Source: Nemophila menziesii
Taxonomy: Eukaryota; Streptophyta; Magnoliopsida; Boraginales; Hydrophyllaceae
Direction of reading: 5' to 3'
NCBI GenBank assembly: GCA_029959085.1
Contig: JARWIR010000061.1
Coordinates: forward strand, 1,984,001 to 2,048,000
Length of the DNA: 64,000 bases
The notes below the pieces were generated by a model. The model did no database searches. It was not told the origin of the DNA and was given only the letters and a program-made list of their open reading frames with translations. This document shows, piece by piece, positions 12,365-23,298 of the stretch; the stretch's first letter is position 1; each line of letters starts with the position of its first letter. The position numbers were made by a program, and so were the translations under genes.

Positions 12365-13381
12365 TGCACCAATTGATACAAACATGTGCCCAATCAGGTC
12401 AATGGTTAGATCAAGTATATTAACATCTTTTAGAGTTTAATTTAAATAAACCATTAGAAGAAACAATTGAACATCTATTCATCCAATGCCCCTTTATCTC
12501 AGTAATTTGGGCAGAATCACCATTGCAACTAAAAATTAATAGAGACGATAAATATATCTTCAAGGAATGGTTCGTCAAAAAAATAGAAGAATACTCAAAA
12601 AATCATTGGGACAAAAAAAGACAGATTAGCACCTTGATTGCAACTTTGTGGAGTTTATGGAAAGCTAGAATGAATGGCTATCATGAGAACAAAGAATGGA
12701 AGGTCAATGAAATAATAAGTAATGCAAGACGAATTACGGAAAAATTATATACCGAGAAGCAAAATATAAATAAATCTAAAACCAACAATACAGGAAATTG
12801 CAACAAAAGAAACAGTATGGATAGTGAAAGAAACAATATCATATATGGAACAGCTGACTTCAATTGGCTAAATGATGCTTCTTTTATTAATACAACTGAA
12901 TCCGCAGGGATAGCGTCGATAGGTATAGATAAAGCCGGGAAGATATGTGACAAACAGTGCAGAAGGAAAAGAATCAAAAGCGCAAAGGAAGGTAAGGCAT
13001 GGGCTATTCTAAAGGCAATGAAGAATTCAGAAAATTTAAATTACAGAAGGATTAATTTTTACACGGACAACCTAACAATAGTTCAAGAAATTTACGACAA
13101 CAAAAAGAGTGATTGGAGAACTCAGCCGCTAATTGAATTAATACGGACATGGATTAAAAGATTTCGAGAATGGAAGGTTTACCATATTAAAAGAGATCAT
13201 AACACTATAGCAGATTTAGCAGCAAAATTATGTAAAAAATCAGGGAACTTAAATAATTTAAATATAGATAATGGTTATGAAAATGTAAGAATTATTATTA
13301 ATTTTCCACAATATTGTAATAACAATTGAACATTTTCTTTAGAAAAAAAATAAAATAAAATAAAATAAAATAAAATAAAAT
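12365..13381 (+). pseudogene. LINE ORF2 3' fragment with RNase H domain
   Basis: The frame is open from about 12424 to a stop at 13327-13329 with no convincing ATG start. Its beginning has the end of an RT zinc-binding domain (LEETIEHLFIQCPF, VIWAE). A basic linker follows, then an RNase H-like domain: DASFINTTESAG, AKEGKAWAILKAM, FYTDNLTIVQEI, and HIKRDHNTIADLAAK carrying the final D/H-type residues. This domain order is usual for plant L1 elements that carry a C-terminal RNase H. An A-rich tail with repeats of taaaa (13340-13381) marks the 3' end. The upstream part is missing, probably displaced by element G. Confidence 0.82.
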
Positions 13382-13384
13382 TTG

Positions 13385-13500
13385 AAACCAAAACGATTGA
13401 TTATAATTAATACCACGTCGACTATACTTCTCGGCATCACTGGTCATTGCATTAAAATTTCCGATCACTACCCAAGATTCACGATAAAATCCTTTTCCAA
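13385..13500 (-). pseudogene. Possible LINE endonuclease fragment
   Basis: On the minus strand one short stretch reads ESWVVIGNFNAMTSDAEKYS, resembling the W-V-x-x-G-D-F-N motif of the endonuclease/exonuclease/phosphatase domain of plant LINEs, with N in place of D. No further domain is visible around it. It abuts the A-rich tail of the LINE to its left in the opposite orientation. Confidence 0.45.
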
Positions 13501-14210
13501 CTATAAAGTTCGTTCCAAATTCTACTTCGATCCTTACTATTGTTAGATGTGTATATACAGGCAATATACTAATCATCATTATTATCAATAGTTTTACTAT
13601 TAACGAAAAAGTTATAATTGTTAATATTACTACTATTAACAGAATTCTTTCGGAAAACCAAAACTCCCCTGCTAAAAAAGACTCTCATTAACTTGAATAT
13701 TTTTCCACCTTTTTTTATTTACCAATATGAATACACGATAAAGGCTAAGATCTACCCATTGATAATATAAATATTCCAATCGAATATACAATAATACATG
13801 ACACCTAATTGAACATGTACAAGACTCGTGAATCAGAATGACCCATGTTATGTTCACTCATCGACCGTAGATTTCAGACAACTCTCTGCCTAGTTCCCTC
13901 CGTCTTAAGCTACTTGTGTCTAACGTTCCAACTCATTCTTCTTGACTGTTTCCATCTTAATTTGATCATGTCCCATGAGGTGGTCCATGGTCCATAACTT
14001 CATTATAGGGCGAATTCACTGAATCCTTTCATCAGTAGCAATTTAGTGGTTATGGGGCCAAGAGAGCAAATATCTTTTCCACAATTGTATTTATTTATAC
14101 TAAAAGATATTCTACTTTTACATACGCATGCATGGATGCATGCGAATATTATAATCTAATTAATCTCTTGTGCCTTAGCATTACATTGGAAATTTAATTA
14201 ACTTTTTGAA
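13501..14210. other. AT-rich stretch, no gene seen
   Basis: Only short frames with no recognisable motif. I see no LTR ends, direct repeats or RNA gene here. Confidence 0.5.
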
Positions 14211-14385
14211 TAATGCTGGATATCACCTCAAATCACATTACTTTTTTATCGTCTTCTATGTGAATTTTAAATGGACAAATCATATAATTTATCTTTTTAG
14301 ATTTATCATTTTCTCTTTCTATTATGATTGGTCCATATAGAAAACGATAAAAGGATGATGTGATTTGGAGTGATATCCAGCATTA
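14211..14385. mobile_element. Foldback MITE, 175 bp
   Basis: The ends form a long inverted repeat: taatgctggatatcac at the left and gtgatatccagcatta at the right. The pairing continues through caaatcacat and tatcgt(c/t)ttcta for about 50 bp per arm. The flanks allow a TA duplication if the element begins ATGCTGG. No coding capacity. The superfamily cannot be fixed from one copy. Confidence 0.8.
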
Positions 14386-15488
14386 CTCTTACTTTTCTAT
14401 TTTAATAAATGTTTGATTTACTGGGCACAACCAGAGAAAGAGTGGTGTATGCCGTCTCGATTCCAATACGTAGTGAGAATTTATATAAAAAATTGTTTTT
14501 TTAACTGTATAATAGAATTTCACCCTTCCCCACCCCCTTCCTCATTCCACAAATATTAATATTCAGTGTTAAACCCTCTCCAAATAAGAAATTAGCCTTA
14601 AAAAAATTATTACTCTAAATTTTACTGAATTTTCTAACGTTTCATCCCTGTAAAAATCCTTAATTTACCCCTAAAGACGTAATACTAAAGTAAATAATCT
14701 AAATATTAATTTGTTTTTCTTTTTTCTAATATATTTGAGAGACATTTTAATATAAACCATTTTAAATTAGGGTAAGATTCGATCCCGAATTCCCTTAATC
14801 TTTTTTTCCATAAGAATCCCCTTGATCAGATCATAAGTATTCTAACCACTAAAACAACTATCGATCTTATAAATTTTCTTTTCTAAAGCAAGAAAAACAA
14901 CTTATATTACAAAAAGTAAACATTTCATTTACGAAATATTTATCAATCATAATATGAGCTTCCAAGAAGAGAAACTTTACTATTTTAAAGAATAGACTTC
15001 GAATCTATGAAGAGTGAGTTTCCTTGTTGACAGAGCGTGAAATAACCAATTAAAAAGTTATGCTAACTATTGTGCTTTAATGTCGGTTTTAGAGGACCTT
15101 TGAGTTGAACACATGCATTTTGATGAATGTAATGACCTAAAGTTAGACAAAGGTTAGAAACACAAGAACGTATTCCTCGCTATGACACTCTGATAGTCAA
15201 GTCAGTATTGTAACCGAGTACCAAAAGAAACATATGAAATTAGATATGATTGTATTAATGAACATTAAGTGTATGTGTTACCTTTTTACGTGTGTGACAT
15301 GGATATTTATAGATAGGAAACTTCTAGTATACCATATTTTGCTTTTGTCGTATTCTATTGTACATGGAGCTTGAGAGCTATTATCTTTGATAGAACATAT
15401 TTTACCAGATAGAAATAATAAAATGATTAAATTATGTGATTGTAATTGAGTATGTGTGTAATTGTTGGACTAGCACAAAGTAGAGTGT
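14386..15488. other. AT-rich stretch, no gene seen
   Basis: No supported ORF, repeat boundary or RNA gene recognised. Probably old degraded repeat sequence. Confidence 0.45.
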
Positions 15489-15541
15489 ATAATAATATTA
15501 ATAATAATAATAATAATAATATTTAATAATAATAATAATAA
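15489..15541. repeat. (AAT)n microsatellite
   Basis: About 17 aat units with small interruptions (aatattt, aatatta). Confidence 0.9.
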
Positions 15542-16824
15542 ATATGAGAAATAATTGTATATGAATTGTGTATAAATTATTTAAATATAAGTAAGAACAA
15601 AATGCAAAAGAATTAATTACTATTATATTGCAAATGGTTACATATTTCTACTCCTATTTATAGAGTGTATTTGAGTGGCTACTTCACAATTTCTCTCCCT
15701 TAATGCACGATACCCTGATAAAGGTTTATGTAGCTGTTAATCTTAGATCACAAGCTCATGCTCGATGATGATATTACTCTCGACCGCTACCTGTTAGAAA
15801 AGTAAGGCTAAGCGATTTCCCTCTAGTCCTCATGTATAAAGAAGTCATGTTTGGAGGCACCTTACACCAGTGGTTTAATATTTTTGACTGTTGTAGTTGC
15901 TTTTGGTACAAACCTTGATTTTTTGAGGTTTCAGGTATTTTCTCTCAATCAAGTACATCTTTTAACCATAAAACATTGGTTACAAGAGTTTCGGGTTTAC
16001 ATCGATGCTCGTCCTTTCCTTATTCCTTGTTTGGTTGGACAATTTTCATTTATCAATTTAATCAATATTTGGTACCTCAATTTACGACCATGAATACCTA
16101 GATGATAGCTATCTCGTCCCTTCATGGGATACCAGATAATTTTCCCCTTGATGCGGGTAGTGTAATTATCACCTAAGGTAGCATATTCCAAGGTTTCATA
16201 TGGTGATTGGTGCTTCCCATTTCACATACTTTACTTGTATATACTTGTCGATCAAATCTTACTGAGTATAAAAGTTCATTTCACTTTCTTTTTCATTTTT
16301 TTCCAAAACATTTGAGTGACTATTCCTCGTCGACTCCTGCACACAAATTAGTTTTTTAGAGGTAAATCTTCATTTCTTCTCATCAAATTCGCATTATGTC
16401 TTTATTTTCAAGAAATTTGTGTTGCTTCTTTTTGTGACAATCACATGCACGGTCCTGTAGACAAAGTGGGTAACCTTGATATAGACGAATATTCTATTGT
16501 ACACGATAAATCTTTGGCTCTTGAAGCCCTGGTAATAGCTACTCTTCCAATAATCCTATAAATGGATATTGGTAATGTCCCCGTGTTGCAGGAGGTTAAG
16601 GTATTATTCTTTGGGGATAGTACCCCTCGCTTGTAAAAGCGTAGGATTAGAGTGAACCCAAATATTCATCTTAGTTTTGAAAATAACCAAATAAAATGTT
16701 CTTTAAAAATAAATTCTTTAATATCTTATTATATTTTGGAGATATCGCTCAGGAGGTGGAAATTAGGGTTCCAGGATAGTTTAAACGAGCATCTAAAGCC
16801 TAGGAAGGCTAGATTATGTTATAA
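15542..16824. other. Unassigned AT-rich stretch
   Basis: Frames at 15851-16093 and 16652-16843 are open but short, and I recognise no domain in them. Given the gag-like trace just downstream they may be worn parts of a retrotransposon ORF, but nothing decides it. Confidence 0.35.
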
Positions 16825-17073
16825 TTGTGTTGTTTTTACATAGGGTTGTGGTACTCCTTCTGTCCATTTGTATTTAATCTCTTGAAAGTTTATTATTTGA
16901 GCCATGGACATCTTTCTCCCAATGCTTGGGGTTGGATTGCAGCCTTTTACGTTTTTTGTATAAAAAATCTAAAGTATAATCCTCCAGTCAATCTTTATCG
17001 TGCTTTGATTAAGATAGTAACAAAACCATCTGTCTCAATGGAAGATCCTCCAAGTTCATTGGGTAAAACCTAA
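16825..17073 (+). pseudogene. Possible gypsy-type gag/transposon ORF fragment
   Basis: The frame contains FCPFVFNLLKVYYLSHGHLS followed by PNAWGWIAAFYVFC. This resembles the conserved core of the plant 'putative gypsy type transposon' domain (PF04195), with its PF...L...L.L..L.PNAW....AF...C pattern. It has no clear start, ends in a stop soon after the motif and has no partner domains nearby, so it is a relic. A profile search would settle it. Confidence 0.42.
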
Positions 17074-17262
17074 ATCCAAGATGGACGCTATACATTCTAT
17101 CCTCGCAGAAAAGATTGCACATATATTGATCTTCAAGATACCGTTCGCCACCATAAACGTTACAACGATCAAACGAAGCTTCAAATTAAAAGAAATTTTA
17201 AGTCTCGTGTGGTACAACACACCAAGGTGAGGTACACCGCATGCGAATTGATATCGTGCCCA

Positions 17263-17696
17263 AAATATGTCTCCCTTTTTTAGATGAATTAATCCCATTG
17301 TGAGACATCTTTAACGTTTCTTTTGTGCTCAATTGTGGAATTTTCCCCATTATTTTATTTGTTACATTTCTTTCACTGTTCTTGACAGTTGTCACTTTTA
17401 GAGCTATTCGCGCGTAATTTGTTTGTTAAATGCGAAGCTACATGGATGTGTTAGAGGCCAAAGCATGGGTAAGAAGTTGAGGAAAAAAGATTAAAGAAGA
17501 AAACCACGTGTAAAGAGCGAAAGAAACCATTTTTAGAAAGTGAAAAGATTTCTTGGACAAAATTAGAAAGTGAATTGCTTTTAATGTCACGCGAGATTGA
17601 TAAAGAATTTGGACGAACCCTTTGATATCAGTATATGAATCTGAATCACGGTCGCATGGACACTGAGATTTTGCAGTTCGGAACTGTAACGACGAA
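17263..17696 (+). repeat. Truncated LTR fragment fused to pol
   Basis: It opens with atgtctcccttttttag...gtgagacatc, the inverted pair typical of LTR 5' ends here. The following sequence loosely follows the LTR of element E (gcgcgtaatttg...taaatgcgaag). At about 17697 it passes directly into RNase H coding sequence, so the rest of the LTR, gag and most of pol are deleted. Just upstream (17215-17245) is a ggtacaccgcatg palindrome-like stretch. Confidence 0.55.
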
Positions 17697-19751
17697 GTTA
17701 TGCATTCTATATATTTTGATAAGTTTCGTTCCTATCTGCTTGGAAAGAAAACTGTCGTATACATGGATAATTCGGCAATCAAATATCTTATGGAGAAAAA
17801 GGACGTAAAGCCGCGATTTATTTGATGGGTATTATTGCTACAAGAATCTGATATAGATATCCAAGACCGGAAAGGGTGCGAGAATCAAGTAGCAGATCAT
17901 TTATCTCGGCTCGAAGGATCTGAAATCAACACATGACTAGAATCGGTCAAAGAGGTATTCCACGATGAACAACTTTTTACTATTAAAGATGCGTTTGTTC
18001 CTTGGTATGCAGATATAGTTAACCTCATAGTGAGTGGTATATTTTCTACGGTTTTCGGTCAAAAACAAGGAATGAGGTTAAGCCATCAAGCAAGAAAATT
18101 CTTTTGGAAGAACCCTACCTCTTCAGAGTTTGTAGTGACCAAGTCATTAGAAGACGCGTTCATGACGACGAAACAAGGAACATCATTGTAAGCTGCCATG
18201 GCTCACCATATGGTGGCCACTTCAAGGGCGATAGAATCACAGCAAAAATTATTCAATTCGTAATCTATTGGCTTACCCTACATAAAGATTGCGATTATTT
18301 GGTCCAGACCTGTCAATGATGCCAATTCACTGGCAACATATCGAAAAGGGGTGAAATGCCACTCAATAATGTGTTAGAAGTAGAAATCTTTGATGTTTTG
18401 GGTATAGTTTCATGAGACCTTTCATCTCGTCCCATGGTAATCTTTATATTTTGCTAGCAGTAGATTATGTGTCAAAGTGGGTAGAAGCAATGGCAACACC
18501 AAAGAACGATCCCAAGATTGTCATGTCGTTGCTTAAATCAAATATCTTTTCAAGACATGGTACGCCACGTGTTCTCATTAGCGATAAAGGTACCCAGTTT
18601 ATAAATTTTCAGTCGAGAGCTTCCCTTCGTAAATTGGGGGTGAGACACCGCACTTCAACAGGTTATCATCCCCAAACTAACGTTCAAGCTGAGGTCTCTA
18701 ACCGAGAGATTAAATCTATCCTAGAGAAGACCGTGAACAAAACAAGGAAGGACTGGTCACTAAAACTAGATGATGCTCTATGGGGTTACACAACAACATT
18801 CAAAACACCAGTTGGGGCATCTCCATACCGCATGGTCTACGACATAGCTTGTCATCTTCCTATCGAGATTGAATCCCGTGCTTTTTTGGGCTATTAAAGA
18901 TCTAAACCTGAACGTAGAGTTAGTAGGTAGGCGAAGGATGATGCAGTGAAACGAGTCAGACGAATTCCGCTTTCATGCATATGATAATTCACGTCTTTAC
19001 AAGGAGAAAACAAAAATATTGCATGATAACCGAATTCGCACAAAGAAGTTCGAGAGGAGACAGTAACTGCTCCTATACAATTCGAGATTTTCGAACTACC
19101 CGAGTAAGCTCAATCCCATTGGGAGGACCATACATTGTTACAAAAGTCACACCTCATGGCGCAATCAAAATCGAACATCCAACAGATAAAAGGACCTTCA
19201 TAGTGAATGGTCATCGCCTATGATGTCGATCTCGGTTTTGGGCACTAGGCGGTCAACTGGGGCCTAGCGCTTAGGCAGGATTGCACGGGGACTAGGCAGA
19301 ATTATACGCTTTTGAATCCCGCTGTGTAATTTTATATTTTTTGTAATATATATGTAGTAATTATAGAAATTTTAAATATTTAAGTCATAAAATTCATCTA
19401 ACAACACTATAGTAAATATAAAAATACTAAAAATTGAGTTATAATATCAATTAAAGAATTCTAGAGAATAAGAAAAAGAATAAGAAGGCATATGCGAGCA
19501 TGTTCTGCCATTAATCGGAGCCTAGGATGCCATTTTTATCTATTAATCGGCGTCTAGATGGGCTAGGCGCCGATTCCACGACGACTAAGGCTAGGAAAAA
19601 ACGCCTAGAATTTTAATTAGGCATAAACGGATGAGGGGGGAGTTGACGCCTAGGCGGGGAGATCTACAACATAGGTCATCGCTTGAATATATACCATGAC
19701 AGTGAGGACTTTGGAAGAGAGGAGACAATATATCTACAAGAACATGCTTAA
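17697..19751 (+). pseudogene. Element F pol remnant (RNase H and integrase)
   Basis: The remnant starts inside RNase H ([20 protein letters not shown]) and continues through the integrase zinc finger. There, [14 protein letters not shown] is followed by CQ.CQ with a TGA at one finger position. The catalytic core is intact in motif only: [36 protein letters not shown]. Stops such as FI*W near 17820 and several frameshifts break it. A 455-bp DNA element interrupts the last codons; after it the reading resumes with GHRLNIYHDSEDF and ends at TAA 19749-19751. Confidence 0.85.
19219..19673. mobile_element. 455-bp MULE-like nonautonomous element
   Basis: Left end TATGATGTCGATCTC and the reverse of the right end TATGTTGTAGATCTC match at 13 of 15 bases. 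The flanks are ggtcatcgcc and ggtcatcgct, a 10-bp duplication with one mismatch, in the size range of Mutator-like elements. The interior is rich in ctaggcg/cgcctag motifs on both arms. It encodes nothing. Because it sits in a known pol reading frame, the empty site is clear. Confidence 0.78.
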
Positions 19752-19762
19752 ACTGAGGTAAC

Positions 19763-19781
19763 ACGTCGAACTAAACGACGT
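19763..19781 (+). promoter_or_regulatory. Post-pol hairpin of element F
   Basis: Stem ACGTCG/CGACGT with loop aactaaa, 11 bases after the pol stop, followed by aaaacaaaag. It corresponds to hairpins at 37195-37213, 45652-45668 and 53051-53067. Confidence 0.6.
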
Positions 19782-19923
19782 AAAACAAAAGTTCCCTTGG
19801 GAGACATCCCTTGTTAAAAATTCTTTTTAGTTAATTTCATGTTTTGTAATCTTAAGATAGTGTATAATTTAAATGTGTTTAGAAGCTAATAGGAGATAAA
19901 GGTAGTGTGTTAGTGTACATGAA

Positions 19924-19936
19924 ATGAGTTTGGGGA
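19924..19936 (+). repeat. Polypurine-like copy 1 of element F
   Basis: atgagtttgggga, placed between the pol end and the palindrome array, as in A, B and C. Confidence 0.6.
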
Positions 19937-19969
19937 TCAAAAGACAGAAAATTGCAAAAATCAGCAGCT

Positions 19970-20450
19970 CAGTGCGGTACACCGCACCCTAGCCGCGATG
20001 CACCGCACCCCACAAAACCGTGACAACGGTGTGATGAATTAGGTACACGTGCGAGACCAAGTGGCAAAAAAATATGTCGTCACATGCGCGTAACCGTGCC
20101 CCGATGTCATCGAGAAGACTCTTGTGGTACACCGCAGAAGTAAAACCGTGACAACGGTTCATGCAATGCGGTCCGATTATGATTGTAGACAATGTGTAAA
20201 CCATATCGTCACTCGCGCCAGACCCTGACACAATCCCAAATCTGTAAATCCTTGTGGTACACTGCATGAGGACCGTTGTACACTGCGCCAACAAGAAAAT
20301 CGTCACCACGGTCAAAAAGATCAGGTCCAATGCCGCGAGTCCACATGTTCCAACCGTTTTGTCAAAAGCGTAAGACCGTGCCACGGGTGCATGATGTCAT
20401 CTGCGATACACCGCAGGAAAGCAGCGGTACACCGCAGGGAGGCGGTTGGA
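19970..20450 (+). repeat. Palindrome array of element F
   Basis: Repeated variants of GCGGTACACCGC (19977-19988, and a pair near 20400-20435) and of ccgtgacaacggt (about 20022-20035 and 20143-20156) lie in a GC-rich island within AT-rich sequence. Shares the GGTACACCGCA core with element C. Ends about 95 bp before a TATA-like box. Confidence 0.7.
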
Positions 20451-20545
20451 AGAAGAAGATTGATTCCTTTTTGGATTCTTACCATACAAGACCTAATCCT
20501 AGCCTCTTCCAACCTTCCCAACACGTAATATTCAGACACAACCCC

Positions 20546-20553
20546 TATAAATA
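20546..20553 (+). promoter_or_regulatory. Internal TATA-like box of element F
   Basis: tataaata within cccctataaatacacc, followed by ttgaagcttg and an A/C-rich leader. It lies 281 bp upstream of the ORF2 ATG at 20827. Confidence 0.55.
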
Positions 20554-20826
20554 CACCTTGAAGCTTGATCAAACCTTCAAACAAACAAAACAACATTATC
20601 AAATCTTTCCTCCATCATCCATAAACACATAATCTTCATCAAATCCATTACATAACACCACAAAACACCCATAATCATCAAGTCTTCAAGATTTCTTCCA
20701 CCACAGTTAAATTTTTCCTTCCTCTAATATTGATAATCCTTCATCCAAACAAAAACATCAAGCCACCCCAATCTTTAATTACTTTATTCCATACTTGGTG
20801 CATCTTAAGTTGTGGGTTAAACAAAT

Positions 20827-21207
20827 ATGACTAACATAACGGATGCTATGGAATACAAGAGGAACTGTTAAATCTTAGGGAAGAAAAAGAATTTGCCCGG
20901 AGCTACAAAAGAGAAGCCCATCAATATTGATGAGCCAAGCTCAAAGAAGCCAAAGGTCGAGGCAACAGCACAACCACTACGAAGAATTAACAAGAGAAAG
21001 AGGGTACTAGTCAAGCCTAAAGCAAAGACACCAATACTAGAACAAGGTTCATCTTCAAATCTTAATGACAAATTAGAAGGTGTATCCACACCACTAGAGT
21101 GGGCAGTAACATTGATGGACAAGGTTGCAAGATTAGAATACAAGTATAACTTCTGCTGCATGGGAAATTCTGAGGATGGAATACAACATAAACAAGATAA
21201 CAGATAA
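20827..21207 (+). pseudogene. ORF2 remnant of element F
   Basis: It starts MTNITDAMEYKRNC and then meets a stop where B and C have serine (tca to taa). It resumes with ILGKKKNLPGATKEKP, a basic middle, QGSSS and a worn PLEWA/coiled-coil part. It aligns with the intact ORFs at 46573-47034 and 35802-36281. No database family is recognised. The start is chosen because all copies share the MTN..(D/E)AM..KR opening. Confidence 0.7.
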
Positions 21208-21354
21208 ATTGGATTTAGAGAACGATTCTCCTTCAGAGGAGGAATGGAAAAAGATGCTTTATGGCAAGGTCCTACCTAATAATCCTTCTCCTTAGTTGCT
21301 TATATGCCTTAGTGGAATTTAGTTTAAATTTTAGTGCTTTATTGAGTCTTTTTT

Positions 21355-21391
21355 GAGTCGTGGGGACACGACTCAATTTTGAGTTGGGGGT
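21355..21391 (+). promoter_or_regulatory. Hairpin plus polypurine-like copy 3 of element F
   Basis: GAGTCGTG-GGGA-CACGACTC (21355-21374) forms a perfect 8-bp stem. It is followed by ttgagttgggggt (21379-21391) and tggggattcgtt. The same pair follows ORF2 in A, B and C. Confidence 0.65.
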
Positions 21392-21596
21392 GGGGATTCG
21401 TTGTCCTCATCTTCCTTTTTTGTTTTTTGCATAAAAGTTAAACTTTTTAGGGTTAGAATTGGCATATAATATGGTGAATGTAACTATTGAGATGTATTAA
21501 ATTAGGCCAATGATAGTAGGTAGTATGTTTTTGAACAGTGTCACAGATATGTTTAGTATGCATGTATGAATACAAGAAGTAAAAGATACGGAAGAT

Positions 21597-23156
21597 TGAT
21601 GTCTCCTCTTTTTTTCTAATTATGTTCCCTTAGGAGATATCAAATTGGGTGATTATTTGACTAATTCGATAATATTTTAGCATTAATTTGTTATATTTCA
21701 TTTTCTCTCCTTGGTTTTAGTATTTTTCACTTATTAAACCTTTGCACGTTAAATGGTTTGTCTTAGTGTAAAGTTTGTAGGTTTTTAATACTAGCAAGGA
21801 GAGGAATCAAGAATTGAAGTCTTAGATCGTGAAAAGAAGTCAAAGGCGAGAAGAAATATCCCAAAGATTTGACAAGTTAGAGTTGCAAATCTGGAAGGCT
21901 GATGGTAATTTCTGATTTAGAGCAACTTAAACATGGATTCAGTCTCTGAGTTTTATAGAATATTTGTTCCTTATCGAGTTACGAAGAGTTATCAAGTTGA
22001 ATGAGTCAATTCGGAGTTAAATTGACAAAGTTGCAGCCGTTTTAGTGGAGGGTGTACACCAATTACGGGATTTGGACTTGAAGATTGGACTTGGGCCATT
22101 TATTATTTCATTAATTCACCCAAATTAAGCTCAAGTCCGATTTTAATAGTATATATAGGCCTTTTGACTTTATTTTTAGACACAACTCATTTTAGCAAAG
22201 TCAGAAATGCCAGAGAGAAAGTCAGAAGCTAGGAAAAGGAAGAAGCCAAGAGCTGGAGAATTCATCTTCTCCAAATCACAGCCAAATCCATATTCCTAAT
22301 TAGGTTTCTTTCATTTATTTTCTTTCAATAAAACACGAACACCGTTAATTTTATTTCTTTTGATTTTACTTTAATTATGAGCAAAATTTTCTTTGTACTT
22401 GAGAATCGCAAACTGGGTTGAACCCAAACTAAATTAATTATTGTTTTTCCGATTTGGGATTTAAGAATTTAAATTGAATTATTATTTTACGTTGGCTTTT
22501 ATTTTATGCTTTATTTATTATCCTTAGTGTCATGAACTAAGGGTGATTTTTAGTATCTAAGCTATTCAATATAGTAGCCTATTGATCACCTTGACGGGGG
22601 GGTTTAGATACAGAACTAGGTAATTGCCGTTGGTATCTTCCGATGACCTTGACATGCTTGACTAGCCAATAGCCAATGTGGTAAGTTTTAATCATCTGAA
22701 AATAGTCTTAATCGTCCTGACGGAGTTTAAGATATCGTAGGAGAGCTTTCAGGTCCACCTTAACGGGGGCTAAGAGATTTTAGAATCCCGACAAGCGTAA
22801 TAATAATGATTCAGCCCTTAAAAGAAGACATTAATTAAGAAGGTTTAGGTGAAATCCTAGCGAGACTCAAGTACTACTTCCTTTCTCGTGTCTACATCTT
22901 TCGTTTGCATTATTTTTATTCCAGCTTAATTTACTTTGCATTCTAGTTGTTAATCAAAAACCCAAAACAAACTTTCATATCATTTACTTTTCCGTGCTTG
23001 CAGTTATTCCACTATTTGATCCACACCTGAGTTGTACCTAATCCGTCCCTGCGAACGAATCCGATTTATCGGTTTTATTACTTGGACAATCGTACACTTG
23101 CAGTTTGTGAGTCCTTATCTTTTGCACTCTATTTTATAACACACAAGGATCTACCA
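21597..23156 (+). repeat. 5' LTR of element E
   Basis: 1,560 bp, TGATGTCTCC...GGATCTACCA, with the inverted GGAGATATCA near its start and a TATA-like tatatata at 22150-22157. The partner LTR is outside the window. Confidence 0.88.
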
Positions 23157-23162
23157 AGTTTT

Positions 23163-23180
23163 TGGCGCCGCTGCTGGGGA
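23163..23180 (+). promoter_or_regulatory. Primer binding site of element E
   Basis: TGGCGCCGCTGCTGGGGA, six bases after the LTR. It resembles the tRNA-Asp complement with one more change than in A, C and H. Confidence 0.8.
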
Positions 23181-23298
23181 CGGTAGTGTGTGACCCTGGT
23201 GTTTATCCTTTAATGTTTTAATTGCATTTTTTATTTTTATTTTCAATTTTACGCTTTTCTTTGTTTTTGTTCTTTCTCAGGTATTACAGGTTTGATGC

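Larger units (their letters stand above)
17697..21596 (+). mobile_element. Element F: decayed 3' part of an Athila-like element
   Basis: It holds RNase H to integrase remnants, a post-pol hairpin, a palindrome array, an internal TATA-like box, a broken ORF2 and a hairpin/polypurine-like motif. The order is the same as in A, B and C. Its end is not seen because element E inserted at 21597. Many stops and frameshifts mark it as one of the oldest layers. Confidence 0.8.

Noticed and set aside
12681..12977. 98-codon minus-strand frame with hydrophobic stretches
   Set aside because: It is antisense to the LINE RNase H coding region, which has recognisable motifs.
20276..20632. 118-codon plus-strand frame in element F
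   Set aside because: It spans the palindrome array and leader and is not conserved in the other elements. Its openness is compositional.
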